Assembly: GCF_018449475.1 (NCBI RefSeq)
Contig: NZ_JAHCQH010000015.1
Span: 248,001-312,000, forward strand
From: Ancylobacter radicis
GTDB taxonomy: Bacteria; Pseudomonadota; Alphaproteobacteria; Rhizobiales; Xanthobacteraceae
DNA: 64,000 nucleotides
Direction of reading: 5' to 3'
Part shown: positions 16,909 to 26,417 of the stretch, piece by piece
Layout: the number at the start of each line of letters is the position of its first letter
Position numbering within the stretch: the stretch's first letter is position 1
Translations under genes and position numbers: made by a program
Notes under the pieces: model-generated
The model's database searches: none
The model's input: the letters and a program-made list of their open reading frames with translations, nothing else
What the model was told of the DNA's origin: nothing

Positions 16909-17994
16909 TCACACCCCTTCGAGCAGCACGTCGAGATTGACCGAAGATCGCTTGCCGATGTTATCCGCATCGGCCTCCAGGAAAGCGTCGGCGGCCTTGC
17001 GGCCCTCGTCCCTTAGCAGGCTAAGGAACTCCCATTCGGCGTTGAGCTTGGAGGAATAGCCGAGCGTGTCCATGATGGAATTGCGCACGAGGTGGACGCG
17101 CATCTTCGCCCATTGCGCCCCCTCGCTATTGCCGGGATCGGCGACCTGCCGCAGCAGGGCGATCATCCGCAGTTCCTTCAGCAGCACGGCGTTGAACGAG
17201 ACTTCGTTGAGCCGGTTGAGGATTTCCGACGCGGTGCGCGGCGTGCCGGGCCGCTCCACCGGGTTGATCGGGATGAGAATGGTGTCGTCGGATGTCAATT
17301 CACGCACCAGCGGCGTCATGGTCGGGTTGCCGGAATAGCCGCCGTCCCAATAGCCCTCGCCGTCGATCTCCACCGCCTGGAACAAGGTGGGCAGGCAGGC
17401 CGAGGCGAGCAGCACGTCGGGCGTGATCTCAGCATTGCGAAACACCCGGCCGCGCCCGGTGCGCACATTGGTGGCGGTGATGAACAGCTTGACCGGCGAC
17501 GTCCTCAGCCGGTCGAAGTCGATCGCCTTTTCCAGAATGGCGCGCAGCGGGTTGGCGCCGCCGGGATTGAGGTCATAGGGCGAATACAGCCGCGACATCA
17601 GATCCATGGTGACGAAAAGCGGCGAATGATCGAGCGTCCAGCGGCCCAGCAGCACATCGAGCGGACCGCGCTGGAACGGGCTGAAGCGTGCCGCGTCGGC
17701 GACATGGCGCCAATAGGCGTCGAGCGCCGCCCGGGCGCCCTCCCGCCCGCCCGCGGCGTAGCCATCCGCCATCACCGCCGCGTTCATCGCCCCGGCGGAG
17801 GTGCCCGAAATGCCCTCGATCTCCAGCCACTTCTCCTCAAGCAGCCGGTCCAGCACGCCCCAGGTGAAGGCGCCGTGCGAGCCACCGCCCTGCAGGGCGA
17901 GATCGATGAGGACGGGTTCCCGTTCTGTACCGGCCTCGGGCTCCATGACATCGAGCGGCTGTCGGCGGGGCGCGGCGGATTTCGGACGTCGCAT
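16909..17994 (-). CDS. Patatin-like phospholipase/esterase
   Basis: 361 aa. Oxyanion-hole glycines appear as LQGGGSHGAF (about residues 34-43), the nucleophile elbow as GISGTSAG (Ser66), and the catalytic aspartate as YWDGGYSGNP at about residue 217. This is the full Ser-Asp dyad of patatins. The start at 17994 (MRRPKSAAP) follows AAAGGTGG; a longer frame to 18087 lacks support. No signal peptide, so cytoplasmic. Co-transcription with a GntP permease is the only functional hint. Such pairs might serve hydroxyacid or polyhydroxyalkanoate metabolism, but that is inference. Confidence 0.92.
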   Translation of the reverse strand: MRRPKSAAPRRQPLDVMEPEAGTEREPVLIDLALQGGGSHGAFTWGVLDRLLEEKWLEIEGISGTSAGAMNAAVMADGYAAGGREGARAALDAYWRHVADAARFSPFQRGPLDVLLGRWTLDHSPLFVTMDLMSRLYSPYDLNPGGANPLRAILEKAIDFDRLRTSPVKLFITATNVRTGRGRVFRNAEITPDVLLASACLPTLFQAVEIDGEGYWDGGYSGNPTMTPLVRELTSDDTILIPINPVERPGTPRTASEILNRLNEVSFNAVLLKELRMIALLRQVADPGNSEGAQWAKMRVHLVRNSIMDTLGYSSKLNAEWEFLSLLRDEGRKAADAFLEADADNIGKRSSVNLDVLLEGV

Positions 17995-18203
17995 GGGCGC
18001 CACCTTTCTGAACCGGACAGGGTATATCGGTAGCAGCCGCCTTGCTGCATCGCAACATTCTTCGACGACGCCAGGGCCGTGAATCAAGGTCGCTTCTCTG
18101 CGAACGCCGGCTGTGCTTGTGTACCGCCGTCGCGTCTCCAGGCCCTCCGAGGTGGCATGTCTGCACCGCCCTACCCGCCCCCGCCGGCCATGGCCGTTTC
18201 GAG

Positions 18204-19484
18204 GTGAAGCCGGCCGGGCTTGAGCCGACGGCGAAGCGGCGGCGGCGAGCCTTCGTCGGCGTTCTGCTGTGCAATGTGCTCGAATGGTACGACTTCGTCA
18301 TTTACGGGCTGCTTGCTGTTTACCTTTCGCAAGTCTTCTTCCCGCTGCAGGACGACACTGTTGCATTGCTGGCGACGCTCGCTGTGTTTGGCGCCAGCTT
18401 CGTCATGCGCCCGCTGGGCGGGCTGGTGCTCGGCGGCCTCGGCGACAGCCGGGGCCGCAAGCCCGCCCTCATGATCACCGCCGTGCTGATGGCGGTGGGG
18501 ACCCTTGCCATCGGCGTCCTGCCGTCCTTCGAGGCGATCGGTGTGCTCGCGCCGGTGCTGCTACTCGCGGCACGGCTGGTTCAGGGCTTTTCGGCCGGCG
18601 GGGAATGGGGCATCGCCAACGCCTTCCTGCTCGAAACGTCGCCCGAGGGCCGGCGCGGCTTCTCCACCAGCTTTCTCTCGGTGACCGTGGCTCTGGGCAG
18701 CGGCCTCGCCAGCGCGGTTGCCGCGGTACTCGTCAGCACGCTTTCGCCCGAGACCATGGAAGACTGGGGATGGCGCCTGCCTTTCCTCCTTGGCGGGTCG
18801 CTGGGGATCGTGGCGCTGTGGCTTCGCACCGGTATCGACGAGACGCCGGTCTATAGCCGGGAACAGGCGGCAAGGGCTTCCACAGTCACGGTGCTGCGGC
18901 GGATACGCCGCCCCAGCCTGACCGTGCTCGGCTTCACCATGCACTGGACGGTCTGTTACTATGTCTTCCTCATCTACATGCCGCTGTTCACCCAGAGGCA
19001 TGCCGGGTTGAGCGCGGCGCAGGCCACGTGGTCGAACACCATCTGCATCGCCGCCATCATCCTGCTCGTGCCCTTCATCGGCCGGCTGTCCGACCGCTAT
19101 GGCCGCCGGCCGTTCCTGCTATGCTCCTGCCTTCTGGTCCTGGCGCTGGTGGTTCCGGCGATGTGGGTTATCGTCGCCTTTGAAAGCTTCCCGCTGGTGG
19201 TCGGGGTTCAATTGCTGTTCGGCGTCGCCATTGCACTCTATTCGGGACCGGGCCCGGCGGTTGTGGCCGAACTGTTCTCAACGCCCGACCGGTCGCGCTG
19301 GTCGTCAGTGTCCTATGCGATGGCGGCGGCCATCTTCGGCGGCTTTGCCCCCTTCATCGCCGTCTGGCTGACCGCGATGCTGGACAATCCACTGGCGCCC
19401 GCGGGCTATGTCATCATCGCCGCCGGGACCAGCCTTCTGGTGATCTGGCACATGCCGGAGACGGCGCACAGGCCCATCTCCTGA
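18204..19484 (+). CDS. MFS transporter, metabolite:H+ symporter (ProP/KgtP/ShiA-like)
   Basis: 426 aa, twelve membrane helices. The MHS-family opening is clear (AFVGVLLCNVLEWYDFVIYGLL), followed by the MFS loop motif GGLGDSRGRKPAL and the matching second-half motif GRLSDRYGRRPFL. The substrates of this family are zwitterions or dicarboxylates. The start is uncertain: a GTG at 18204 gives the usual family length with weak SD, while the frame is open to 18042. The gene is divergent from the patatin gene and convergent with araC at 19500. Confidence 0.88.
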   Translation: MKPAGLEPTAKRRRRAFVGVLLCNVLEWYDFVIYGLLAVYLSQVFFPLQDDTVALLATLAVFGASFVMRPLGGLVLGGLGDSRGRKPALMITAVLMAVGTLAIGVLPSFEAIGVLAPVLLLAARLVQGFSAGGEWGIANAFLLETSPEGRRGFSTSFLSVTVALGSGLASAVAAVLVSTLSPETMEDWGWRLPFLLGGSLGIVALWLRTGIDETPVYSREQAARASTVTVLRRIRRPSLTVLGFTMHWTVCYYVFLIYMPLFTQRHAGLSAAQATWSNTICIAAIILLVPFIGRLSDRYGRRPFLLCSCLLVLALVVPAMWVIVAFESFPLVVGVQLLFGVAIALYSGPGPAVVAELFSTPDRSRWSSVSYAMAAAIFGGFAPFIAVWLTAMLDNPLAPAGYVIIAAGTSLLVIWHMPETAHRPIS

Positions 19485-19499
19485 GATCCGTGCGTCGTG

Positions 19500-20474
19500 C
19501 TACCCGCCGGGATCGGCAGGCGACGGCGCGCGCCCGTAATGGGCATGATAGGCGCGCGAGAAACTTGAATAGCCTTCATAGCCGATACGCCGGGCGACCT
19601 CGCTGATGGAGAGCTCGCCGGCGCGCAGCAGTTCCTGCGCCCGTTCCATGCGGCGCGTATGCGCATAGACGTGGGGCGTGACGCCAAAGAGGTCGCGGAA
19701 ACCGCTGGTCAACTCATTGCGGTTCAGTCCGACGCGCCGGACGAGCTGTTCGATGGTCGGAGGATCGCCGATCTCGCGCCGGTAGATCTCCGCCGCGGTC
19801 TCGATGGCCTTTACCCTCGCCTGTTGGCCGATCAGGCGCGGCGCGGTGCGCAGGCGCAGGCCGTGCAGCTGGGAGACGACATCGCAGATGATTTCGACCG
19901 CCTTCGCCCCGACGAATATGCCGTGCAGCGGCTCGGGATAGCGGCAGGAAACGATCTGGTCCACCAGGCCGATGCCGGCTGGCGACAGGGGCAGCGACAA
20001 TACCTCTGGCGTTCCGTCCCGCGACAGGAAGATCGGCCGATAGGCCGCCGGCACCCGCTCGATGTTCAGACCGTAACGGTCGATGAAGTCCTTGCGTTCG
20101 CAGACGATGAGGATACCGCGCAGCCGCGTGCCGGCATCGGTGTCGGAGACGGACAGCGGGATGTTGCTCACCTGCAGTATGTGCGGGTTGATCAGATCCA
20201 TGCGCTCGCCGATCCAACGGCTGTAGCGGCCGGCGATGGTCGCCTGGATGCAGACGAGATCGGCCCGCGCCATCGTCAGGCTGTAGGGCGCGCCGACGTC
20301 GAAATTCATCACGTGGAGCAGGGTGAAGTCGTCGATGCGGCGATAGCCGTGCTCCTTGGCGCGGAACACCTCATCGACCTGTCCGAGCACTTTGCCGGAG
20401 CGCACGAACTCGCCGATACCCAAGCCAGATCGCACCGCGCGAAAATCCAGATCCAACTGGCGTCGATCGCCCAT
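19500..20474 (-). CDS. AraC-family transcriptional regulator
   Basis: 324 aa. The C-terminal double helix-turn-helix is recognisable at about residues 225-315: PPTIEQLVRRVGLNRNELTSGFRDLFGVTP, then LSISEVARRIGYEGYSSFSRAYHAHYG. The N-terminal 200 residues form a ligand or oligomerisation domain of PchR-like type. The start at 20474 (MGDRRQLD) is chosen on family length; the frame is open to 20585. The neighbour that it regulates is unclear: the convergent MFS gene or the divergent araC paralogue. Confidence 0.88.
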   Translation of the reverse strand: MGDRRQLDLDFRAVRSGLGIGEFVRSGKVLGQVDEVFRAKEHGYRRIDDFTLLHVMNFDVGAPYSLTMARADLVCIQATIAGRYSRWIGERMDLINPHILQVSNIPLSVSDTDAGTRLRGILIVCERKDFIDRYGLNIERVPAAYRPIFLSRDGTPEVLSLPLSPAGIGLVDQIVSCRYPEPLHGIFVGAKAVEIICDVVSQLHGLRLRTAPRLIGQQARVKAIETAAEIYRREIGDPPTIEQLVRRVGLNRNELTSGFRDLFGVTPHVYAHTRRMERAQELLRAGELSISEVARRIGYEGYSSFSRAYHAHYGRAPSPADPGG

Positions 20475-20687
20475 CGTCTGCGTTCCGCGCCTGCTTTCTC
20501 CAGCCGTATCGAGCGCCAGCCAGCGAAGCCGGAACGCTCGTCGCAGGCGTTCGGCGCCTGCTTTACCGGCGTTGGAGACTATCACGTCTTTTCACAGCTT
20601 ATGTCGAGTTGTCACGCCGGCCTGTGCGGTGGCGGGGGAACGTGCGAGCGCATGTGAATCAGAAGCTGTTGCGACCGAACCACGCGC
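20475..20687. other. Divergent spacer between two araC-type genes
   Basis: About 210 bases separating two oppositely oriented AraC-family genes. It should contain both promoters. I see no palindrome or riboswitch strong enough to name. Confidence 0.4.
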
Positions 20688-21698
20688 GTGCACCCCATCC
20701 TGTTCACCACTGCCGACCTGCCGCCCCACGAGCAGTTCGAGGCATTCCGTGCCGCCCATGAGGCGATTGTGGACATACGCCCGGGCGTCGACAGGCAGGC
20801 CTCCTTCGACATGTCGCAGCGAATCTGGCCGCTCGGCCGCCTCGTGCTCACCAGCACCAGCCTGCCGCGCAAAGGTCATCCCGTGCGCTGGAGGCACTGG
20901 CAGAAGGGCGTGCTCGATCACTGGTACGTGGTGCTGCCGTGCAGCTTCGACGAGGGGCGGCCGGCGCATCGGCGGCCGGAAGCACGGCCTCTCATCCACT
21001 CGCTGGCACGGCCACTCACCACCGAGATCGAGGATGACGGGGCTCTGACCTTGTTCGTCCCGCGCGACCTGCTGGCCGGCTCCTGTCTCGACAACCTGCT
21101 GGACGTGCCGCTCGACAGTGGTCTCGGGGCGCTGCTGGCCGACCTGATGCTGGCGCTCGACCGCCGGCTACCGCTGGTCGAGCCCCACGAACTCGACCAC
21201 ATCACCGAGGCGACGCGCTGTTTCCTCGACGCCTGCGCGCGACCCGCCCGCGACCGCCTGGCCGAGGCGCAGGCGCCGATCGACCTTGCTTTGCTTGAAC
21301 GGGCCCGGCGGCGGATCCGGCTCCGGCTGACGGAGCCGGAACTGACCCCTGAAACGATCTGCAAGGATCTCGGTGTGTCGCGCTCGCGCCTCTACCGGCT
21401 GTTCGAACCGATCGGAGGCATATCGGCCTATGTGCGACGGCAGCGGCTGCTGGGCGCGCGGCACGCGCTGCTCGACCCGCTGGATGTCCGCCCCATCACG
21501 CGCATCGCCGAGCAATGGGCCTTCACCGACGCGTCCGTGTTCAGCCGTGCCTTCCGCCAGGAATTCGGAATCTCGCCCAAGGAGGCGCGCGAGACTGGCC
21601 GGATCGGCTTGCGGGGAACCGGCGGCTTCGAGGGCACCGGCATGGTCTCCGGCAACATGCCGAGCCTCGCCGAACTGCTCCGCTGGCTCGCCGCCTAG
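20688..21698 (+). CDS. AraC-family transcriptional regulator
   Basis: 336 aa, beginning at a GTG. The C-terminal DNA-binding region at about residues 220-305 shows two helix-turn-helix units (LTPETICKDLGVSRSRLYRLFEPIGGI and ITRIAEQWAFTDASVFSRAFRQEFGISP). The N-terminal part carries an AraC-binding-like domain (transcriptional activator of the NitR/feaR type). It lies 356 bases upstream of the arginine antiporter/deiminase genes in the same orientation, so it is a candidate regulator of them. Not related closely to the araC at 19500. Confidence 0.88.
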   Translation: MHPILFTTADLPPHEQFEAFRAAHEAIVDIRPGVDRQASFDMSQRIWPLGRLVLTSTSLPRKGHPVRWRHWQKGVLDHWYVVLPCSFDEGRPAHRRPEARPLIHSLARPLTTEIEDDGALTLFVPRDLLAGSCLDNLLDVPLDSGLGALLADLMLALDRRLPLVEPHELDHITEATRCFLDACARPARDRLAEAQAPIDLALLERARRRIRLRLTEPELTPETICKDLGVSRSRLYRLFEPIGGISAYVRRQRLLGARHALLDPLDVRPITRIAEQWAFTDASVFSRAFRQEFGISPKEARETGRIGLRGTGGFEGTGMVSGNMPSLAELLRWLAA

Positions 21699-22054
21699 CG
21701 GTGGCTTCCGCAGAAGCTGTTCATCGCCGTGAGCGCCCGAGCGCCGCTGCTGCGATACGCCCGGCCAGCTCTTCCGCTTGGGCGGAATGACCGGGTTTTC
21801 GAAATTCAGGATTTACGCCTTCTGTTACGCAACGTTCATGCGGCACTCGCGAACAACATTCATGCTTTCCTTGCCAGGCAAAGCTCATTTTTCCTTCGCA
21901 CTTGCAGCATGTCGGGGAGCTGGCTCTTTGCGGTAAAAGACGTAAGATTGGGATTGCGCGACAACAATTGGGACGTCCGGCCCATTTATTGAAATTCCTG
22001 CTGGTCTATAGGGTTGAACGCACCACGCTTCCTCCTTTTTCCGAGATGGGCATC
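21699..22054. promoter_or_regulatory. Regulatory region upstream of the arginine antiporter-deiminase genes
   Basis: 356 bases that are visibly richer in A+T than the surroundings, as expected for a promoter region. An 11-base direct repeat AACRTTCATGC occurs at 21831-21841 and 21855-21865 (24-bp period), suitable for an AraC- or Lrp-type activator. No FNR-type TTGAT-N4-ATCAA box was seen. Confidence 0.5.
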
Positions 22055-23491
22055 ATGGCGGACACCCCGGCTGGCAAGCTTTCCCTGCCCATTCTAACCG
22101 CCATGGTGGTCGGCTCCATGGTCGGAGCCGGCATCTTCAACCTGCCGGGCCGCTTCGCCACCGCCACCGGCCCGTTCGGTGCCATCATCGCCTGGACGAT
22201 TGCCGGAACCGGCATGTACATGCTGGCGCGGGTGTTTCAGGCACTGGCCGAGAAGCGCCCGGACATCGATTCCGGCGTGTTCGCCTACGCCAAAGCCGGC
22301 TTCGGCGACTATATGGGCTTCCTGTCGGCCTTCGGTTACTGGCTCGGAAGCTGCCTCGGCAACGTGTTCTACTGGGTGCTGATCGGCTCGACGCTCGGGC
22401 GGTTCTTCCCGGAGATCTTCGGGGATGGCAGCACCGCGACGGCGATCATCGTCTCGCTTTGCGGCATCTGGGCCTTCCATTTCATGATCCTGCGCGGCGT
22501 CGAGCAGGCAACCTTCGTCAATACGGTTGTCACCATCGCCAAGATCGTGCCGCTGATCGTCGCGATCCTCGCCTTCATCTTCTTCTTCAATTACGCGCAA
22601 TTCTCCGAGAACTTCTTCGGTGGCGTGGACATGCCGGAGAAGACCCTGCTGGCGCAGGTGCGCGACACCATGCTGATCACCGTCTTCGTGTTCCTCGGCA
22701 TTGAGGGCGCCAGCGTCTATTCCCGCTTCGCCAAGAAGCGTTCGGATGTCGGCTCCGCGACCATTCTCGGCTTCGTCGCCGTGACCGGCCTGATGGTGGC
22801 CGTCACCATGCTGCCCTATGCCACCGCGCCGCGTGCCGCGATCGCCGGCGTGGCCAACCCTTCGCTGGCCGGCGCGCTCGAACTCGTTGTCGGGCATTGG
22901 GGGGCGATCTTCATCTCGATCGGCGTGCTGGTCTCGGTGCTCGGCGCCTATCTCGCCTGGTCGCTGATCTGCGCGGAAGTGCTGTTCGCCGCCGCCAAGT
23001 CGCAGGACATGCCGAAAATGTTCGCGGTGCAGAATGGCAACCGCGTGCCCGCCAACGCGCTATGGATGACCAACATCGTCGTCTCGCTGTTCGTCATCTC
23101 GACCTATTGGTCGCGCGACGCCTTCAACTTCATGCTCGACATGACCAGCGTGACCTCGCTGCTGCCCTACCTGCTGGTCGCCGGCTACGGCGTGCTGCTG
23201 GCACGCAGCGGCGTCGGCTACGAGACCACCCCGAACGAGCGCGCCCGCGACCAGATCTTCGCCTGGATCGCGGTGGTCTACACGCTGTTCATGTTCGTCG
23301 CCGCCGGCCTGAAATATGTGCTGCTGGTGGCCGTGCTGTTCGTGCCCGGTACCATCATCCTTTATTTCTGGGCCCGCCGCGAGCAGCGCGTGCGCCTGTT
23401 CACACCGGTCGAGATGGTCGCCTTCGGCATCACCGTGGTGGCCGCCGCCGTGGGCACTTACGGCCTCGTTACCGGCACCATTACCCCTTGA
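22055..23491 (+). CDS. Basic amino acid antiporter (ArcD/APA family), probable arginine exchanger 1
   Basis: 478 aa, twelve membrane helices of the APC superfamily. The first helix carries the unwound GSMVGAGIFNLP motif that binds the amino-acid backbone. The sequence fits the ArcD-type basic amino acid/polyamine antiporters (arginine:ornithine exchangers). The start at 22055 (MADTPAGK) gives the same N-terminal length as the paralogue at 24943; a Met three codons earlier is possible. It stands 24 bases before arginine deiminase, so arginine import and/or citrulline or ornithine export is the likely role. Confidence 0.9.
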   Translation: MADTPAGKLSLPILTAMVVGSMVGAGIFNLPGRFATATGPFGAIIAWTIAGTGMYMLARVFQALAEKRPDIDSGVFAYAKAGFGDYMGFLSAFGYWLGSCLGNVFYWVLIGSTLGRFFPEIFGDGSTATAIIVSLCGIWAFHFMILRGVEQATFVNTVVTIAKIVPLIVAILAFIFFFNYAQFSENFFGGVDMPEKTLLAQVRDTMLITVFVFLGIEGASVYSRFAKKRSDVGSATILGFVAVTGLMVAVTMLPYATAPRAAIAGVANPSLAGALELVVGHWGAIFISIGVLVSVLGAYLAWSLICAEVLFAAAKSQDMPKMFAVQNGNRVPANALWMTNIVVSLFVISTYWSRDAFNFMLDMTSVTSLLPYLLVAGYGVLLARSGVGYETTPNERARDQIFAWIAVVYTLFMFVAAGLKYVLLVAVLFVPGTIILYFWARREQRVRLFTPVEMVAFGITVVAAAVGTYGLVTGTITP

Positions 23492-23515
23492 ATCGGATAG
23501 GCATTTAGGAGCCCT

Positions 23516-24757
23516 ATGATGGAAACCACCTTCGGCGTTCACTCCGAAGTCGGCCAGCTGCGCAAGGTCATGGTCTGCGCGCCCGGCCGCGCCCATCAGC
23601 GGCTGACGCCCAGCAATTGCGACCAGTTGCTGTTCGATGATGTGCTGTGGGTCGATGTCGCCAAGCGCGACCATTTCGACTTCATCACCAAGATGCGCGA
23701 CCGCGGCATCGACGTGGTCGAGATGCACAATCTGCTGACCGAGACGGTCGCCATTCCCGAGGCCAAGGCATGGATCCTCGACAACCAGGTGGTGCCGAAC
23801 ACGATCGGTGTCGGCTTTGTCGATGAGGTACGCTCCTATCTCGACGGCCTGCCCAACCGCCAACTGGCGGAGACACTGATCGGCGGCCTGTCGACCTATG
23901 AATTCCCGGACACCATTGGCGGCGAGACGCTGGCGCTGATCCGCGACGCTGCCGGCGTCAACGAGTACCTGCTGCCGCCGCTGCCCAACACGCTCTACAC
24001 CCGCGACACCACCTGCTGGATCTATGGCGGCGTGACGCTGAACCCGCTCTACTGGCCGGCGCGGCATGAGGAGACCATCCTCACCACCGCGATCTACAAA
24101 TTCCACCCTGACTTCGCCGGCAAGGTGAAGGTGTGGTGGGGTGACCCGACCAAGGATTGGGGCCTCGCCACGCTGGAAGGCGGCGACGTGATGCCGATCG
24201 GCAAGGGCAATGTGCTGATCGGCATGAGCGAGCGCACCTCGCGCCAGGCGATCAGCCAGGCCGCCGCCGCGCTGTTCGCGCAGGGCGCCGCCGAGCGTGT
24301 CATCATTGCGGCAATGCCGAAGCTGCGCGCGGCGATGCATCTCGACACGGTGTTCACCTTCGCCGACCGCGACTGCGTGTTGCTGTACCCCGACATCGTC
24401 GACAAGATCGAGTGCTTCTCCTACCGGCCGGACGGCAAGGGCGGCGTCGAACTGCACAAGGACAAGGGCGGCCTCGTCGAGACCGTGCGCGAGGCTCTGG
24501 GCCTGAAGGAAATGCGCGTCGTCGAGACCGGCGGCAACGACTATATGCGCGAGCGGACTCAATGGGATTCCGGTGCCAATCTTGTCTGCGCCTCGCCCGG
24601 CGTCGTGTTCGCCTATGACCGCAACACCTATGCCAACACGCTGCTGCGCAAGGCCGGTATCGAGGTCATTACCATTGACGGCTCCGAACTCGGGCGCGGG
24701 CGCGGCGGCGGCCACTGCATGACCTGCCCGATCATCCGCGACGCCGTCGACTACTGA
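23516..24757 (+). CDS. arcA: Arginine deiminase
   Basis: 413 aa. Hydrolyses L-arginine to citrulline and ammonia in the cytoplasm. The catalytic cysteine is in GGGHCMTCP (Cys401, equivalent to the known nucleophile in the Pseudomonas enzyme). Further active-site segments are [21 protein letters not shown] and MHLDTVFTF (catalytic His). AGGAG precedes tandem ATG codons. No carbamoyltransferase (arcB) or carbamate kinase (arcC) is adjacent, so the ATP-yielding steps are absent here. With two flanking antiporters, the local unit could exchange arginine for citrulline or serve alkalinisation. Confidence 0.96.
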   Translation: MMETTFGVHSEVGQLRKVMVCAPGRAHQRLTPSNCDQLLFDDVLWVDVAKRDHFDFITKMRDRGIDVVEMHNLLTETVAIPEAKAWILDNQVVPNTIGVGFVDEVRSYLDGLPNRQLAETLIGGLSTYEFPDTIGGETLALIRDAAGVNEYLLPPLPNTLYTRDTTCWIYGGVTLNPLYWPARHEETILTTAIYKFHPDFAGKVKVWWGDPTKDWGLATLEGGDVMPIGKGNVLIGMSERTSRQAISQAAAALFAQGAAERVIIAAMPKLRAAMHLDTVFTFADRDCVLLYPDIVDKIECFSYRPDGKGGVELHKDKGGLVETVREALGLKEMRVVETGGNDYMRERTQWDSGANLVCASPGVVFAYDRNTYANTLLRKAGIEVITIDGSELGRGRGGGHCMTCPIIRDAVDY

Positions 24758-24787
24758 ACGCGTGCCTTAACCCGCGCCTCTAACCAA

Positions 24788-24883
24788 CGTCATGGCCGGG
24801 CTTGGCCCCGCCATCCACGCCTTTGCCGATATTGCGTGCCGCGCACCAAGGCGTGGATCCCCGAGCCAAGCCCGGGGATGACG
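24788..24883. repeat. Palindromic intergenic repeat (Rhizobiales REP-like element)
   Basis: Two arms of about 38 bases (24788-24825 and 24846-24883) pair with few mismatches. Both read CGTCAT..CCGGGCTTGG..ATCCACGCCTT when taken outward to inward. This family of extragenic palindromes is frequent between genes in Hyphomicrobiales. If translated it gives the familiar spurious GVDPRAKPGDDG. The element lies between arcA and the second antiporter and could act as a transcription attenuator or mRNA-stability hairpin. Confidence 0.8.
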
Positions 24884-24942
24884 GCGTATCAGAACGTCCC
24901 GCCATCCCGGATGGGGTTCGGATTAGACTCTCAGGCGCCTCC

Positions 24943-26373
24943 ATGACCCAGCCCACCGAACAGAAATTCGCACTACCGACGCTAACCGCCATGGTCGTGG
25001 GCTCCATGGTCGGCGCCGGAATCTTCTCGCTACCGCAGACGTTCGGGCGGGTTACCGGCGGTCTGGGCGCCCTCATCGCCTGGGGCATCGCCGGCGGCGG
25101 CATGCTGATGCTGGCCTTCGTGTTCCAGACCCTCTCGCGCCGCAAGCCCGATCTCGATGCCGGCGTGTTCGCCTATGCCAAGGACGGCTTCGGCAATTAT
25201 CTCGGCTTCGCCTCGGCGCTCGGCTACTGGACCGTCTGCTGCCTCGGCAACGTGTCCTATTGGGTGCTCATCAAATCGACGCTCGGCGCGCTGTTCCCGA
25301 TCTTCGGTGACGGCAACACCGTCATCGCCGTGGCGGTCTCGTCGCTGGGCGTGTGGACCGTGCATTTCCTCATCCTGCGCGGCGTGCGCGAGGCGGCGGC
25401 GCTCAACACCATCGTCACCGTCGCCAAGATCATCCCGATCCTGATGTTCCTCGTCTTCGTCGGCTTCGGCTTCAAGGCCGATATCTTCGCCGCGAATTTT
25501 TGGGGCAGCATGGCTGCCGGTACCGACAGCCTGTTCGATCAGGTACGTGGCACCATGTTGGTCACGGTGTTCGTGTTCGTCGGCATCGAGGGCGCCAGCG
25601 TCTATTCCCGCTATGCGCGCCGGCGCTCCGATGTCGGCCTCGCCACGCTGCTGGGCTTCCTCGGCGTGCTGTGCCTGCTCGTCCTGGTGACGATGCTGTC
25701 CTATGGCATATTGCTGCGCCCGGAACTGGCGGGCCTGCGCAACCCGTCCATGGCCGGGGTGTTGCAGGCGGTGGTCGGTCCCTGGGGCGCCGTGTTCATA
25801 TCAATCGGCCTCATCGTCTCGGTGCTCGGCGCCTATCTCTCCTGGTCGCTGCTGGCCGCCGAAGTGCTGTTCTCGGCCGCGCGCATGGAGAGCATGCCGG
25901 CCTTTCTCGGCGCCGAAAACCGCAATAAGGTGCCGTTCGCCGCGCTGTGGCTGACCAATCTTCTGGTGCAGTTCTTCCTCATCATGACGCTTTTCGCCGA
26001 GCAGGCCTTCCTGCTGGCACTGAAACTCACCTCGTCGATGATCCTGCTGCCCTATCTGCTGGTCGCGGCCTATGCGCTCAAGCTCGCCTGGAGCGGCGAG
26101 ACCTATGCCGCGCAGCCCAAGGGGCGCGCGGGCGATCTGGTGCGGGCGGGGCTCGCCACGCTCTATGCCGCCGGCCTGATCTATGCCGGCGGATTGAAGT
26201 TCCTGCTGCTGTCGCTGGTGATCTACGCGCCCGGCAGCGCGCTGTTCATCATCGCGCAGCGCGAGCGCGGCCACCGCGTGTTCACACCCGTCGAATGGCT
26301 GCTGTTCGCGGCAGCAGCGGCCGGGGCGGCGCTCGCCATCTTCGGCCTGGCCACCGGGCGCATCAGCGTCTGA
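24943..26373 (+). CDS. Basic amino acid antiporter (ArcD/APA family), probable arginine exchanger 2
   Basis: 476 aa, twelve membrane helices, clearly paralogous to the protein at 22055: both share LTAMVVGSMVGAGIF, the GIEGASVYSR segment and the ISIGLIVSVLGAYLSWSLLAAEVLF helix. Divergence in the loops suggests different substrate preference, for example arginine:citrulline versus arginine:ornithine. The ATG at 24943 (MTQPTEQK) is chosen because sequence upstream in frame is translated palindromic repeat. AGGCG lies a few bases ahead. A terminator-like hairpin follows at 26388. Confidence 0.9.
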   Translation: MTQPTEQKFALPTLTAMVVGSMVGAGIFSLPQTFGRVTGGLGALIAWGIAGGGMLMLAFVFQTLSRRKPDLDAGVFAYAKDGFGNYLGFASALGYWTVCCLGNVSYWVLIKSTLGALFPIFGDGNTVIAVAVSSLGVWTVHFLILRGVREAAALNTIVTVAKIIPILMFLVFVGFGFKADIFAANFWGSMAAGTDSLFDQVRGTMLVTVFVFVGIEGASVYSRYARRRSDVGLATLLGFLGVLCLLVLVTMLSYGILLRPELAGLRNPSMAGVLQAVVGPWGAVFISIGLIVSVLGAYLSWSLLAAEVLFSAARMESMPAFLGAENRNKVPFAALWLTNLLVQFFLIMTLFAEQAFLLALKLTSSMILLPYLLVAAYALKLAWSGETYAAQPKGRAGDLVRAGLATLYAAGLIYAGGLKFLLLSLVIYAPGSALFIIAQRERGHRVFTPVEWLLFAAAAAGAALAIFGLATGRISV

Positions 26374-26387
26374 GCCCTGCGGTGGCC

Positions 26388-26415
26388 GTCGGCGGCAGGG
26401 CGGCCGACTGTTTTT
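26388..26415 (+). terminator. Probable intrinsic terminator after the arginine gene group
   Basis: GTCGGC (26388-26393) pairs with GCCGAC (26403-26408), followed by TGTTTTT. It sits between the antiporter stop and the convergent phosphatase stop. Confidence 0.55.
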
Positions 26416-26417
26416 AC

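Noticed and set aside
24802-24942. N-terminal extension of the second antiporter (GVDPRAKPGDDG)
   Set aside because: This is translated palindromic repeat; the ATG at 24943 aligns with the paralogue.
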